In this document: positions 1-7,937 of the stretch, piece by piece
How the letters are laid out: each line of letters begins with the position of its first letter
Numbering within the stretch: position 1 is the first letter of the stretch
Assembly (NCBI RefSeq): GCF_014205845.1
Contig: NZ_JACHCR010000026.1
Coordinates: 43,674-107,673 of the forward strand
Direction of reading: 5' to 3'
Origin: Mucilaginibacter cryoferens
GTDB lineage: Bacteria > Bacteroidota > Bacteroidia > Sphingobacteriales > Sphingobacteriaceae
Length of the DNA: 64,000 nucleotides
The notes under the pieces: generated by a model
Seen by the model: only the letters and a program-made list of their open reading frames with translations
What the model was told of the DNA's origin: nothing
The model's database searches: none
Translations under genes and position numbers: made by a program

Positions 1-2
1 AT

Positions 3-371
3 TTGCAAGCCAATAACCTGGCCACTACCTGTTTTTTAAGTGATGGTAAAGGCAAACTACATTCGTCTGCTTTGCCATTAGAGGTTCAGTTTTCGCCGGT
101 GTACACCATAACCAGTTTAGATTATGATCATGACGGTAACCCGGATTTGCTTTTATGCGGTAACATCAACAGGGCAAGGTTACGTTTGGGCAAGTACGAT
201 GCAAATTATGGCATACTGTTAAAAGGCGATGGCAAGGGGCATTTTGAATATATTCCCCAACTCCAATCGGGTTTTAAATTATGGGGAGATGTAAGAAGCG
301 TTATAGAAATTAATCAAACATTATTGTTCGGGATCAATCAACAGGGAATAAAAGCCTATAAAGGATTTTAA
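3..371 (+). CDS. FG-GAP/VCBS-repeat protein, C-terminal part (partial)
   Basis: The frame is open at the left window edge, so only the last ~122 residues are visible and the true start lies outside. An Asp-rich turn (DYDHDGNPDLLL, residues ~39-50) is typical of FG-GAP/VCBS blades that form extracellular beta-propellers; a weaker one surrounds GDGKGHFEY. In Bacteroidota such propeller proteins, often ending in an ASPIC/UnbV domain, are commonly encoded beside vanadium-haloperoxidase-like genes. Here the next start codon comes 4 bases after the stop, so co-transcription is very likely. The protein is inferred to be secreted or surface-exposed; no ligand or activity can be read from this fragment. 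Confidence 0.7.
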   Translation: MQANNLATTCFLSDGKGKLHSSALPLEVQFSPVYTITSLDYDHDGNPDLLLCGNINRARLRLGKYDANYGILLKGDGKGHFEYIPQLQSGFKLWGDVRSVIEINQTLLFGINQQGIKAYKGF

Positions 372-375
372 TTTT

Positions 376-1713
376 ATGAAAAGGAAGATATTTTTATCGG
401 CTATCCTGTTTTCGACGGCCATTTTATATAACAGCTGCGCAAAAAAGCAGGTACAGCCAACATTAACAAGTGCCGATATCACTAAGGTAATTAACCAGAT
501 GGCAGATATCATGATACATGATGTAACCAATCCTCCTTTGGCCGCGCGTTTCTTTTCGTATACCTGCCTTGCCGGTTATGAAGTTGTAGCAGAAAACGAC
601 AAAAATTTTAAGAGCATGCGTGGTGTTTTAAACCAATACCCCGCCATTAGCAAGCCGGCTTATGCCAAGGGATATGCCTACCAGTTAAGCGCTTTAATAG
701 CCATGATGGAAACAGCAGCGAAGCTGCAGCCATCGGGTAACTTATTGATAAAATATGAGCAGGCTTTTTTGGATTCGTGTAAAACAATAGGTTTTACCAA
801 CGAGGTAATTGATAGTTCTAAACATTATGGGCAGGCTATTAGTAAGCAGATACTTGCTTATGTTAAAAAAGATAAATACAACAGGATAAGTAATTATGCA
901 AGATATACACCGCTGGGCAAAGATGGCACCTGGAACCCTACGCCTCCAGCTTATATGGCCCCGGTTGAACCTTATTTTAATACTATCCGCCCGCTTACGC
1001 TCGATTCTGCCTCTCAGTTTCTGCCCGATCCGCCCATTCCCTTTTCAACCAATAAAAATAGTGCCTTTTATAAGTTTTTGATCATGAACTATAAAGCTGG
1101 CGCAGAGGGCTTAACCGCCGAGCAACGTACAATAGCGGGCTTTTGGGATTGCAATCCGTTTGCGGTTCAGGATAACGGGCACATGTTAATAGGCTTAAAA
1201 AAGATTTCACCCGGAGCGCATTGGATGGGAATTACAGGTATAGCTTGCCGGCAGGCAAAAACAGGTTTCTCAAAAGCGCTGGAGATACATACCATGGTAG
1301 CCGCTGGGTTATTGGATGGTTTTATATGTTGCTGGGATGATAAATACCGCACTAACCGCGTTCGCCCCGAAACCGCTATCCGCAAATATATCGACGTTAA
1401 CTGGAAACCATTACTGCAAACGCCGCCGTTCCCAGAATATATTAGCGGTCATTCGGTAATATCATCAGCATCGGCTGTAATACTTACCCACTACTTTGGC
1501 AACAATTTTCGTTACACAGATAATGTGGAAGAAAAATATGGACTAGCACCCCGTACCTTCAATTCATTTAACCAGGCGGCTACCGAAGCGGGTATGTCTC
1601 GTTTTTGGGGAGGTATTCACTTTAAGGATGCAATTGACAATGGTATGATACAGGGCGTTAAAGTTGGCCAATGGGTATTGGCTAAATATAACAATCCGGT
1701 GGTACTCCATTAA
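376..1713 (+). CDS. vanadium-dependent haloperoxidase / PAP2-like lipoprotein
   Basis: A 445-residue protein with a lipoprotein-type signal ending at Cys21. The three PAP2/vanadium-haloperoxidase motifs are present in order: K-x6-RP in KYRTNRVRPETA (~residues 323-334), SGH in EYISGHSV (~354-361), and SR-x5-H in SRFWGGIHFKDAID (~415-428). These bind vanadate or phosphate and carry the catalytic His. Family members either oxidise halides with H2O2 or act as phosphatases, and the motifs alone do not separate the two. The length and the neighbouring propeller gene fit the Bacteroidota vanadium-haloperoxidase-like branch. It is probably tethered in the periplasm or on the surface. Confidence 0.85.
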   Translation: MKRKIFLSAILFSTAILYNSCAKKQVQPTLTSADITKVINQMADIMIHDVTNPPLAARFFSYTCLAGYEVVAENDKNFKSMRGVLNQYPAISKPAYAKGYAYQLSALIAMMETAAKLQPSGNLLIKYEQAFLDSCKTIGFTNEVIDSSKHYGQAISKQILAYVKKDKYNRISNYARYTPLGKDGTWNPTPPAYMAPVEPYFNTIRPLTLDSASQFLPDPPIPFSTNKNSAFYKFLIMNYKAGAEGLTAEQRTIAGFWDCNPFAVQDNGHMLIGLKKISPGAHWMGITGIACRQAKTGFSKALEIHTMVAAGLLDGFICCWDDKYRTNRVRPETAIRKYIDVNWKPLLQTPPFPEYISGHSVISSASAVILTHYFGNNFRYTDNVEEKYGLAPRTFNSFNQAATEAGMSRFWGGIHFKDAIDNGMIQGVKVGQWVLAKYNNPVVLH

Positions 1714-1829
1714 CTGATTTTTTTGAAACCTAATTTATTTTAATCTAATCAAGCCCCAGTTAAGGCTTTAGTGTAAAAAGCTTTAATAATACTTATATGA
1801 AACTCAAGTACCTTACACCATAGCCTGGT

Positions 1830-2330
1830 TTATTTGGTTGTTAATTTGCCCATTTTGGCATATTCCACATCATTGGGTTCCCATAACTCAATCTTGTTAC
1901 CTTCGGGGTCCATCAGGTGAACAAAATTACCGTAGCTCACTTTCTCCACCGAATCGGTAGGCAGGATACCGGCTGCTTTTAGCTTGGCCAGTAACTGTTC
2001 CAATCCTTCCACGCGGTAATTGATCATAAACTGTTTGTCTGAGGGCTGAAAATATTTGGTGGTTTCTTTAAAGGGAGCCCACATGGTAAAGCCCTTTTTT
2101 GTGCTGTCGATACCCTGGTGCCATTCAAAGTTGGAGCCGTATTGGCCCATTTGCAGGCCGAGGTTTTTGCTGTACCAGGCTTTGAGCGCCGCGGGGTCTT
2201 TGGCTTTAAAAAAAATACCGCCAATGCCCGTTACACGCGGGCCGGTGTTTGCGGGTTGGGTTATACGGCTGAAGCCGTAGCCCAGCATAAAAGTGATAAG
2301 CAATAATACAGCAAGGCTAAACTTTTTCAT
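1830..2330 (-). CDS. VOC-family (glyoxalase/bleomycin-resistance fold) protein with N-terminal signal
   Basis: 166 residues. The first ~22 (MKKFSLAVLLLITFMLGYGF) form a signal peptide or membrane anchor, which is unusual for this mostly cytosolic fold. The rest shows one VOC module: GIFFKAKDPAALKAWYSKNLGL at its start (~38-59) and a closing FVHLMDPEGNKIELWEP strand (~138-154) with the typical metal-ligand Glu. VOC proteins act as isomerases, dioxygenases or drug-binding proteins; the substrate cannot be predicted. It converges with the haloperoxidase gene and diverges from the DUF1801 gene, so it is probably monocistronic. Confidence 0.8.
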   Translation of the reverse strand: MKKFSLAVLLLITFMLGYGFSRITQPANTGPRVTGIGGIFFKAKDPAALKAWYSKNLGLQMGQYGSNFEWHQGIDSTKKGFTMWAPFKETTKYFQPSDKQFMINYRVEGLEQLLAKLKAAGILPTDSVEKVSYGNFVHLMDPEGNKIELWEPNDVEYAKMGKLTTK

Positions 2331-2386
2331 AACACGGTGATTTAAGGTTTAAATATAATCAAATACTTTTTTCTTAAATTTATCCT

Positions 2387-2779
2387 ATGAGTATATCTGA
2401 ATTTATCAGCAGTATGCCCGCCGAAAGGCAGGCCACTTTAACCACCATTCATGAAGCGATATTGGCGAATGACCCTACCGTGAATCCGGTTATTAAGCCA
2501 ATGATGGGCAAAGAAATGATTCTGTACGAAGAGCGTAGCTACATGAAATATGGGCTGGCCAGTACCGTGAAGCACATGTCGTTGCATTGCCTGCCTATTT
2601 ATATGAACCCGGCTCTGCACGCCAAATACCTGGGCCAGTTACCGGCCGCCAAATTTCAGAAAGGCTGTATCAATTTTACGGATGGTACAGCGATGCTGCC
2701 GGCCGTTTTAGCAGCCCTCATTATTGATTGCTCGTCCATTAGCATTGCATCCATGCTCGAAAACCGTAAAAAGAAATAA
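2387..2779 (+). CDS. DUF1801 domain-containing protein (YdhG-like)
   Basis: 130-residue cytosolic protein with no signal or membrane segment. The pattern ISEFISSMPAERQATLTTIHEAI at the start, a central GKEMILYEERSYMKYG and HMSLHCLPIYMNP match the DUF1801/YdhG-type fold. The family is of unknown biochemical function; structures of relatives suggest a small ligand-binding fold. The gene ends 3 bases before the DUF5655 gene, a pairing that suggests translational coupling. It is divergent from the VOC gene across a 56-bp intergenic region. Confidence 0.75.
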   Translation: MSISEFISSMPAERQATLTTIHEAILANDPTVNPVIKPMMGKEMILYEERSYMKYGLASTVKHMSLHCLPIYMNPALHAKYLGQLPAAKFQKGCINFTDGTAMLPAVLAALIIDCSSISIASMLENRKKK

Positions 2780-2782
2780 TTT

Positions 2783-3184
2783 GTGAGCTGGACCTGTCCG
2801 AAGTGTGAGCGCGAACTGCCAAAACCGGAGCAAAGACATTATTGCGCGCGGGTGAGCCTGAACAGTTTGTTTGAGGGGCGGCCGGCAGAACTGCTGCTGG
2901 TTTTCGATAAAATACTGGCAGAGGTTGCAGACTGGGACGGGGTGCTGGTTGGTATAACCCCAAACTGCATCGTTTTTACCCGGCGGCTTACCTTCCTGGT
3001 GATCCGGCCAATGAAAAAGGAGCTTGATCTGAAGTTCTATTCAAAAATACCACCGCCCGAAAAACCTATACTCAAAAGCACCGCCTCGGGCAACAAGGTC
3101 GAAAACCATATCCGCATCGCGCTATTGGATGATTTGGTGCCCGCGTTGTTTATTCGCCTGCGTAAATCTTACGAGTTGTTATAA
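2783..3184 (+). CDS. DUF5655 domain-containing protein with zinc-ribbon-like N-terminus
   Basis: 133 residues read from GTG at 2783, since the alternative TTG two bases earlier meets a stop at once. The N-terminus CPKCERELPKPEQRHYC (residues 5-21) places three Cys and a His as in a treble-clef or zinc-ribbon knuckle. The body (FEGRPAELLLVFDKILAE, then FTRRLTFLVIRPMKKELDLKF) matches DUF5655, a small domain predicted to have a nuclease-like fold but without a proven activity. The gene follows the DUF1801 gene with a 3-base gap, so they probably form a two-gene operon. Function unknown. Confidence 0.7.
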   Translation: MSWTCPKCERELPKPEQRHYCARVSLNSLFEGRPAELLLVFDKILAEVADWDGVLVGITPNCIVFTRRLTFLVIRPMKKELDLKFYSKIPPPEKPILKSTASGNKVENHIRIALLDDLVPALFIRLRKSYELL

Positions 3185-3321
3185 CTTGGTTCGGCCAGCT
3201 TTCCAGCAACGGCCTGGGTAAGTTATCTTCTAAAACAACGCCATTGTTGCCCAAAAGCATGTATAAGATAGGAAGCTTTACTGTTTCATTTTACAGGGCT
3301 GTTGTTTGCAATTCATATATG

Positions 3322-4242
3322 CTACTTAGTTGTAAATCCATATTTGCGATAGATTGCTTTGGCGGTAGGGCTTATCAGGAAGTCCATAAAATCTTTAGCG
3401 GCCTGTGCATGCGGGGCATTTTTCAATTGCCCGGCAACATAGGTAGCTTCAATATTTTCACCTGCCGGAATCTCCACCATGTCAATAGGGTGTTTGATCA
3501 TCATTTGATAATATACCTCACTATACCATACAGGTGCCGCGTCTGATTGGTTGTACAGGATGCGCATCGGCGATTGGCGGTGATGGATCTGGGTTAAATA
3601 AGTTGTGCTGTCTTTAACTTTATTTTCCATAATAATTTTACGCAGGGCCTCGGTACCGGTTTTAACGTAAGCATCTTCTATCCGTTTGCCTATTCCTTCC
3701 CATTCGGGGTTGGGCATACTTACCCGCACATCGGCCCGGCCCAGATCTTTTAATCCTTTTACATTTTTTGGATTACCTTTCTGCACCATAATAGCCAGGC
3801 GGTTATACGCATAAGGTTCGGTTTTGCTAAAGTATTCGGGCATCTGGTCTATACGGCTTTTACCCGCTGTGTACACATCCGGTTTCAGCGTGATGCGCAT
3901 ATTTCCAATAGTGATTGATCCTCCTATAATCTGTCGGGCTAAAATTCCCGGAGGCAATGTTTCCGCAAAAACGCGCTGGTATTGAGAGTATTCTTTTTTA
4001 AATGCCGCAAGCAGATCGTCTATACACATAAACTGGTTCCCTGCGAAAAATACAACCAATTGCGGATCGTTGATGTCGCCGAACAGATCAGGCACATTGT
4101 CTATACCAGGCACCGTAAACATTACTTTACTTTCGGGCGGCGTATTCCATGGTGGATCAAAACGGTGATCCTGGGCTTTAACATGGCTGCCAAATGCAAT
4201 AAGCGCAGCCACGCAAACCATTATATTTTTATAGTTTTTCAC
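3322..4242 (-). CDS. ModA-like periplasmic solute-binding protein
   Basis: 306 residues with a cleavable signal peptide ending near HVKAQ (residue 24). The mature part has the two-lobe layout of type-II periplasmic binding proteins of the molybdate/extracellular solute class: LVVFFAGNQF near the first lobe, NRLAIMVQKGNPKNVKGLKDL at the hinge, and AKDFMDFLISPTAKAIYRKYGF at the C-terminus, the usual ModA-like ending. No ABC permease or ATPase is nearby. It may serve as a sensor or scavenger for an oxyanion rather than in classical import. It is last in a minus-strand set after the cytochrome c and DsrE genes (44-bp gap). Confidence 0.7.
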   Translation of the reverse strand: MKNYKNIMVCVAALIAFGSHVKAQDHRFDPPWNTPPESKVMFTVPGIDNVPDLFGDINDPQLVVFFAGNQFMCIDDLLAAFKKEYSQYQRVFAETLPPGILARQIIGGSITIGNMRITLKPDVYTAGKSRIDQMPEYFSKTEPYAYNRLAIMVQKGNPKNVKGLKDLGRADVRVSMPNPEWEGIGKRIEDAYVKTGTEALRKIIMENKVKDSTTYLTQIHHRQSPMRILYNQSDAAPVWYSEVYYQMMIKHPIDMVEIPAGENIEATYVAGQLKNAPHAQAAKDFMDFLISPTAKAIYRKYGFTTK

Positions 4243-4286
4243 TTTGATTTTTAATAAAGGTTATTATTGAGCGCGCTATTCAGAGA

Positions 4287-4742
4287 TTAGGGATGCACCA
4301 CAGCCCAGCCTTCATATTGACGGATAATGATCTCTCCGTTACCACTGGGTACGTAGGATACAAAAGGAAACAAGTCGGCCTTATCTATTTTACGTTCTCT
4401 AATGGTATTGCTGCATTGTGCCAATACAACTCCTTTAGCTTGCAGATCTTTTAATGCTTGTTCATAAGCACCACTCTTCATATAAACGGCTACACCATCA
4501 CCAAAAACCACCAACTCTACATGTAATTTGCCTTTTAAACGAACATCTTCCAACGCATTGTCGATGTTGCGGAGCGTCCCCTTTATTTTCTTTTCATCAT
4601 TTGAATTGAGGATATACAACGCGTCATAATGTTTCAATTTGGCGGTTGCGCCGGTAAAAACTGCCGGGTCGGTTTGTGCGCTTGCTGTTTTTGCAAAGGT
4701 TAAAAAAGCGAAAGCTACTAATATTAATGTGTAGTTTTTCAT
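4287..4742 (-). CDS. exported DsrE-family protein
   Basis: 151 residues: signal peptide (MKNYTLILVAFAFLTFAKTASAQ), then a DsrE/DsrF-like fold. The run NIDNALEDVRLKGKLHVELVVFGDGVAVYM is the typical helix-strand core, followed by ALKDLQAKGVVLAQCSNTI, which holds the Cys (Cys109) at the position of the sulfur-carrying Cys in DsrE/TusD-type proteins. DsrE-like proteins take part in sulfur transfer or small-molecule binding. The signal peptide puts this one in the periplasm. It lies 13 bp after the cytochrome c gene and before the ModA-like gene, so the three probably share a transcript linked to sulfur or oxyanion redox chemistry. Confidence 0.75.
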   Translation of the reverse strand: MKNYTLILVAFAFLTFAKTASAQTDPAVFTGATAKLKHYDALYILNSNDEKKIKGTLRNIDNALEDVRLKGKLHVELVVFGDGVAVYMKSGAYEQALKDLQAKGVVLAQCSNTIRERKIDKADLFPFVSYVPSGNGEIIIRQYEGWAVVHP

Positions 4743-4755
4743 GGTTTATATTGAT

Positions 4756-5850
4756 TTATATTTTTTTAGTGTTTAATGCTGTCTGCGCGTCTTCAATGGG
4801 TTTAAAAGGGCCTAGTTTGTGTTGTTTCTCGCTAAAGGTATCGGCATATGGGCCAAAAGGGAAATCCATCGGTTTATTTTTTAAATCTATCCAGTCATTA
4901 TGCTGGTTTTTGTGCGGCCGTGGTTGGGTGTTAATAAAGGCAGCAATATCCCAGGCTTCTTCATCTGTTAGTTGCGGGTTTTCATAAGTGGCGCCAAACG
5001 GCATATTGTTTTTAACAAACCCGGCCAGATTACTGATACGGTACAAGCCTGCACCGTCATTATAGCTATGTTTACCCCATAGTGGCGGGTTGGTATAGTC
5101 TTTTTTATCGGCGGCCAGCAATCCTTCACCGTTGGCACCGTGACAGCTTTGGCATTTCATGGCAAATACTTGCTGCCCTTTAACCGGGTTGGCGGCACGA
5201 TTCATAAAGGCCAGTTTCTCGGTAGCGTTTCCGAATAGATTTTGTCCTTTTTTTACATCTTTACCAACCCACTTCAAATAAGCCAGTATAGACTGAATTT
5301 CGCGGCCGGCAGTATCAGGTACTTTTCCTGCCAAGCTTCGTTCGAAACACTCTGCCACACGTTCTGAGGCTGATTGTATTTTACCGCTCCTGCCACTCAT
5401 TTTTGGATAGCTCGCAATAAAGCAGGCATAATCGTTCCCAAACAATTTTGTACCGCCGGCAAGATGGCAATTCTGGCAATTCATGCCATTGGTAATCATC
5501 GCAATGCTGCCTTTGGGGCCGAAATACCTGGCAGTATGCGCTATCAATTCACGGCCATACCGGATCAGCTCACCTGCCTTTCCTGTTGGTATAGTGTTGT
5601 CATCAGGAGCTTTCCATGCATGGGCTGGAATTGGCCGGGGCGTACTGCCCTCGGAGGCCCCGGCTGCCGAAGCAGGGGCTTGGCTTGCCGCCGCTATTGG
5701 TGGTATGCCGGCCGTAGATTGCCCAAGGTTAGAAAGTGAAACGATCAGGATAACAATACAGGCTAAAATGATCAGCGCGACATAAATGGTATATCCCGAC
5801 ATTTTTACAATCGCTTTTAGCAGTTCTTTTTCATCTTCCTGATTTTTCAT
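4756..5850 (-). CDS. membrane-anchored dihaem cytochrome c, TsdA/SoxA-like
   Basis: 364 residues. One N-terminal membrane helix (~residues 20-42) is followed by an Ala/Pro/Ser-rich linker (~48-75) and two haem-c domains with CxxCH at 125-129 (CQNCH) and 233-237 (CQSCH). Domain 1 carries ERVAECFERS, whose Cys168 aligns with the unusual Cys haem ligand of thiosulfate dehydrogenase TsdA and SoxA. Domain 2 has NNMPFGATYENPQLTDEEAW, with Met283 as a likely sixth ligand. This layout fits thiosulfate dehydrogenase or tetrathionate reductase activity, though that remains inferred. It heads the operon with the DsrE- and ModA-like genes. A TAnnTTTG box lies ~30 bp upstream. Confidence 0.85.
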   Translation of the reverse strand: MKNQEDEKELLKAIVKMSGYTIYVALIILACIVILIVSLSNLGQSTAGIPPIAAASQAPASAAGASEGSTPRPIPAHAWKAPDDNTIPTGKAGELIRYGRELIAHTARYFGPKGSIAMITNGMNCQNCHLAGGTKLFGNDYACFIASYPKMSGRSGKIQSASERVAECFERSLAGKVPDTAGREIQSILAYLKWVGKDVKKGQNLFGNATEKLAFMNRAANPVKGQQVFAMKCQSCHGANGEGLLAADKKDYTNPPLWGKHSYNDGAGLYRISNLAGFVKNNMPFGATYENPQLTDEEAWDIAAFINTQPRPHKNQHNDWIDLKNKPMDFPFGPYADTFSEKQHKLGPFKPIEDAQTALNTKKI

Positions 5851-5879
5851 TTCTTCTCTTGAGCTGTTAAACGATAATT

Positions 5880-5887
5880 CAAAAGTA
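5880..5887 (-). promoter_or_regulatory. candidate -7 promoter element of the cytochrome c operon
   Basis: The minus strand reads TACTTTTG, an exact match to the Bacteroidota -7 consensus TAnnTTTG, 29 bases before the ATG at 5850. No clear -33 TTG/TTTG lies at the usual distance, so the call rests on one element only. Confidence 0.35.
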
Positions 5888-6184
5888 CAGATGAATGCAG
5901 CCGTATTTTTATCATTAATATTGATGCTAAATAACTAAATGTTATGAGCAAAATTGGATTAATCGGGTAAATAACTTGGTTTTTGCACTATATTATGTTC
6001 AAATGTGCAAACAAATATCATCAAAACAGATGAGACCTGGTATTCGGGTTAATGTATTGCGAGCTTGTTTTAACTGAAATTGCTTAATAAAGGGGTCGGC
6101 TACAGAGCCCCAAAATATGGTTTTTCACTATAAACACGTAACTCCGCGAGAGTTGGGAGTAGCTGATGTAAGGTTGAATCTTCG

Positions 6185-6233
6185 AAACCCCATCAAATGG
6201 AAATCAAACTTTGGTTTCCATTTGATGGGGTTT
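6185..6233 (-). terminator. long hairpin terminator after the outer-membrane-barrel operon
   Basis: Arms 6185-6203 and 6215-6233 are exact reverse complements over 19 bp; a few further pairs can close most of the loop. The stem begins with AAACCCC and ends with GGGGTTT, so it has a T-tract on both strands. It sits 28 bp beyond the stop of the 545-residue barrel gene and most likely ends that transcript. Confidence 0.8.
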
Positions 6234-6260
6234 TAATATGCCATGGTGATACTTTTTATA

Positions 6261-7898
6261 TCAATGTGTTTTGTAGCTCGATAAATCGGTATACAAAGAA
6301 CGGAAGGAGCTCCGTAAACCCAATGTTATCATATTTGTCCTATCGGTAAATTGGGAGTTTTTTTCAGTTCTATAAATTCCGCCGAGTTCTACCCGTAAGT
6401 TATATTTAGGATTAACCACAAAAGCTACTTTTTCTTCCAGATATATCATATTGGTGGTTAATCCTTGTCCTGTATAATTGCCGTAAGGTTTGGCCGGAAA
6501 TGTGTATAACTTAAAAATGTCCTTTCCGTAATTAAGTCCGTCTTCGTTAAGCCCATATCGGCCAAGGTCTATTTCTCCGCTAAAATCAAATCGCTTATAT
6601 GTATAATTTAGCAAGCCCACCAATTCCCTGAAGTTGGCCCCCCATGGGTGTGCCAGCGGTTCGCCGTTTTCTGAATAATTTTCTATTGTAGAGCGGGCCG
6701 AGTAAGTATATGGTTTTACATTATTTGTTTCAATCAGAAACGTCAGATTATTTATTTTAAACAAGTTTGTACCCCTGATACCCAACTGCCAGCCGTATTT
6801 GTTATCAACTGCGCCATTACTGGAGAAAAAATCTTTAGAATGAAACTCATTTAATGCAAACTGACCGTAAGCTGTGATACCATTACTGATCTTATATTTT
6901 CCTGTAAACCCAAGTAACGATTTGTCAGGGTCGTTGCTGGAGTTGTTAACGGGTTTCATGAAAATAATGGGATTTATATAATTGAAATCAATGGGGCGTT
7001 TTACCCCATTATCGTCTGTGAAAAACCCAATAACATTGTCGAAAAAGCCAAAAGAAAGCCGGTTGTTTACGTTATAATCCAGGTAATGAAATACCCCGAA
7101 TTTTTTCCGGTTGATGCCGTATTGCGAAGTTGATGCCGGATCATTCATATAGGTCCACATTACCATATACCTTACATTGCCTAAGGTGCCGGTGAGCTTC
7201 AAAAAGGGATAAGGAGAGGCATAATCAGAAAGCAGCAATGACCGGTACCCATCGCCAATAAAAGTTTTATCGCGACCGGCAGCAATATTTAAAAACTTAT
7301 TGGGCGTGTACGATACCAACGCGGTGATGTAAGACCAATCGTAATCATTATTGCCGTAGGTTTTGGCATATGCCTGCCCCGGTATTATGCCAACCTGGTT
7401 AACATAGGTTGATAAATAATCGGGCAAAACCGCGCGGCTTGCATATCCGCTAACATAATATTGAAACTTATCGCCAATAGTCCCTCCAAACTGTAAACCC
7501 AGGGAAGTTGTATGTGTGTTGAGTTTTCCTGAAAAATCTCGTCCGATAGAAAAGTCTGGTAAAAGATCTGCATAAAAGGTAGCGTCTTCGCCTTTAATAT
7601 CTATCAGGTGTTCATTAAATAACTTTCGGTAAGCCTGGTTATGTTGTAAGTTTTTTGGTTGATAGCCCATCAAAGAGTCGTAGTGAAATTTAATTATCGA
7701 ATCGGGGCTAAAAAATGGCTTTATGGCGGTATGTTCCCGTGTAGTAATTGAATACAGATTGGGATTTAATTTTTGATAGAACTGGTAGGAGTAAGGCTGG
7801 TATTCGGCCTGGGCTGACGCGGTTGTTATGAATGCAAAATTTAACGATATGATTGCAAGAAAAAAGATGGATCTTCCTGATGAGTAAATTTTTCTCAT
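6261..7898 (-). CDS. Wzi/RemB-like outer-membrane beta-barrel protein (copy 2)
   Basis: 545 residues with a signal peptide cleaved near TTASAQ (~30). The mature protein is rich in alternating aromatic/polar strands and ends in an aromatic-rich C-terminus, as in outer-membrane barrels. The segment GRDKTFIGDGYRSLLLSDYA (~209-228), followed by a strand running into MVMWTYM, is the hallmark of the Wzi capsule-assembly / gliding-protein RemB superfamily. Such proteins help attach or organise surface polysaccharide or adhesins. It is a clear paralogue of the gene just upstream (39-bp gap), sharing the same N-terminal YQPYSYQFYQK, the same core motif and the same C-terminal block, so the pair arose by tandem duplication. 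Confidence 0.75.
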   Translation of the reverse strand: MRKIYSSGRSIFFLAIISLNFAFITTASAQAEYQPYSYQFYQKLNPNLYSITTREHTAIKPFFSPDSIIKFHYDSLMGYQPKNLQHNQAYRKLFNEHLIDIKGEDATFYADLLPDFSIGRDFSGKLNTHTTSLGLQFGGTIGDKFQYYVSGYASRAVLPDYLSTYVNQVGIIPGQAYAKTYGNNDYDWSYITALVSYTPNKFLNIAAGRDKTFIGDGYRSLLLSDYASPYPFLKLTGTLGNVRYMVMWTYMNDPASTSQYGINRKKFGVFHYLDYNVNNRLSFGFFDNVIGFFTDDNGVKRPIDFNYINPIIFMKPVNNSSNDPDKSLLGFTGKYKISNGITAYGQFALNEFHSKDFFSSNGAVDNKYGWQLGIRGTNLFKINNLTFLIETNNVKPYTYSARSTIENYSENGEPLAHPWGANFRELVGLLNYTYKRFDFSGEIDLGRYGLNEDGLNYGKDIFKLYTFPAKPYGNYTGQGLTTNMIYLEEKVAFVVNPKYNLRVELGGIYRTEKNSQFTDRTNMITLGLRSSFRSLYTDLSSYKTH

Positions 7899-7937
7899 GA
7901 TTGTGGTGTTAAATGGTAGTTATGGAATTTAGCAGAA

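Larger units (their letters stand above)
5851..6260. other. intergenic region before the cytochrome operon
   Basis: 410 bp without a gene. It holds the candidate -7 element of the cytochrome operon at its left end and, at 6185-6233, the strong hairpin that ends the outer-membrane-barrel operon. The middle part (about 5900-6180) shows no open frame or recognisable signal. Confidence 0.5.

Noticed and set aside
1741..1790. Terminator after the haloperoxidase gene
   Set aside because: Only a 5-bp AAGCC/GGCTT stem without a proper T-tract; too weak to call.
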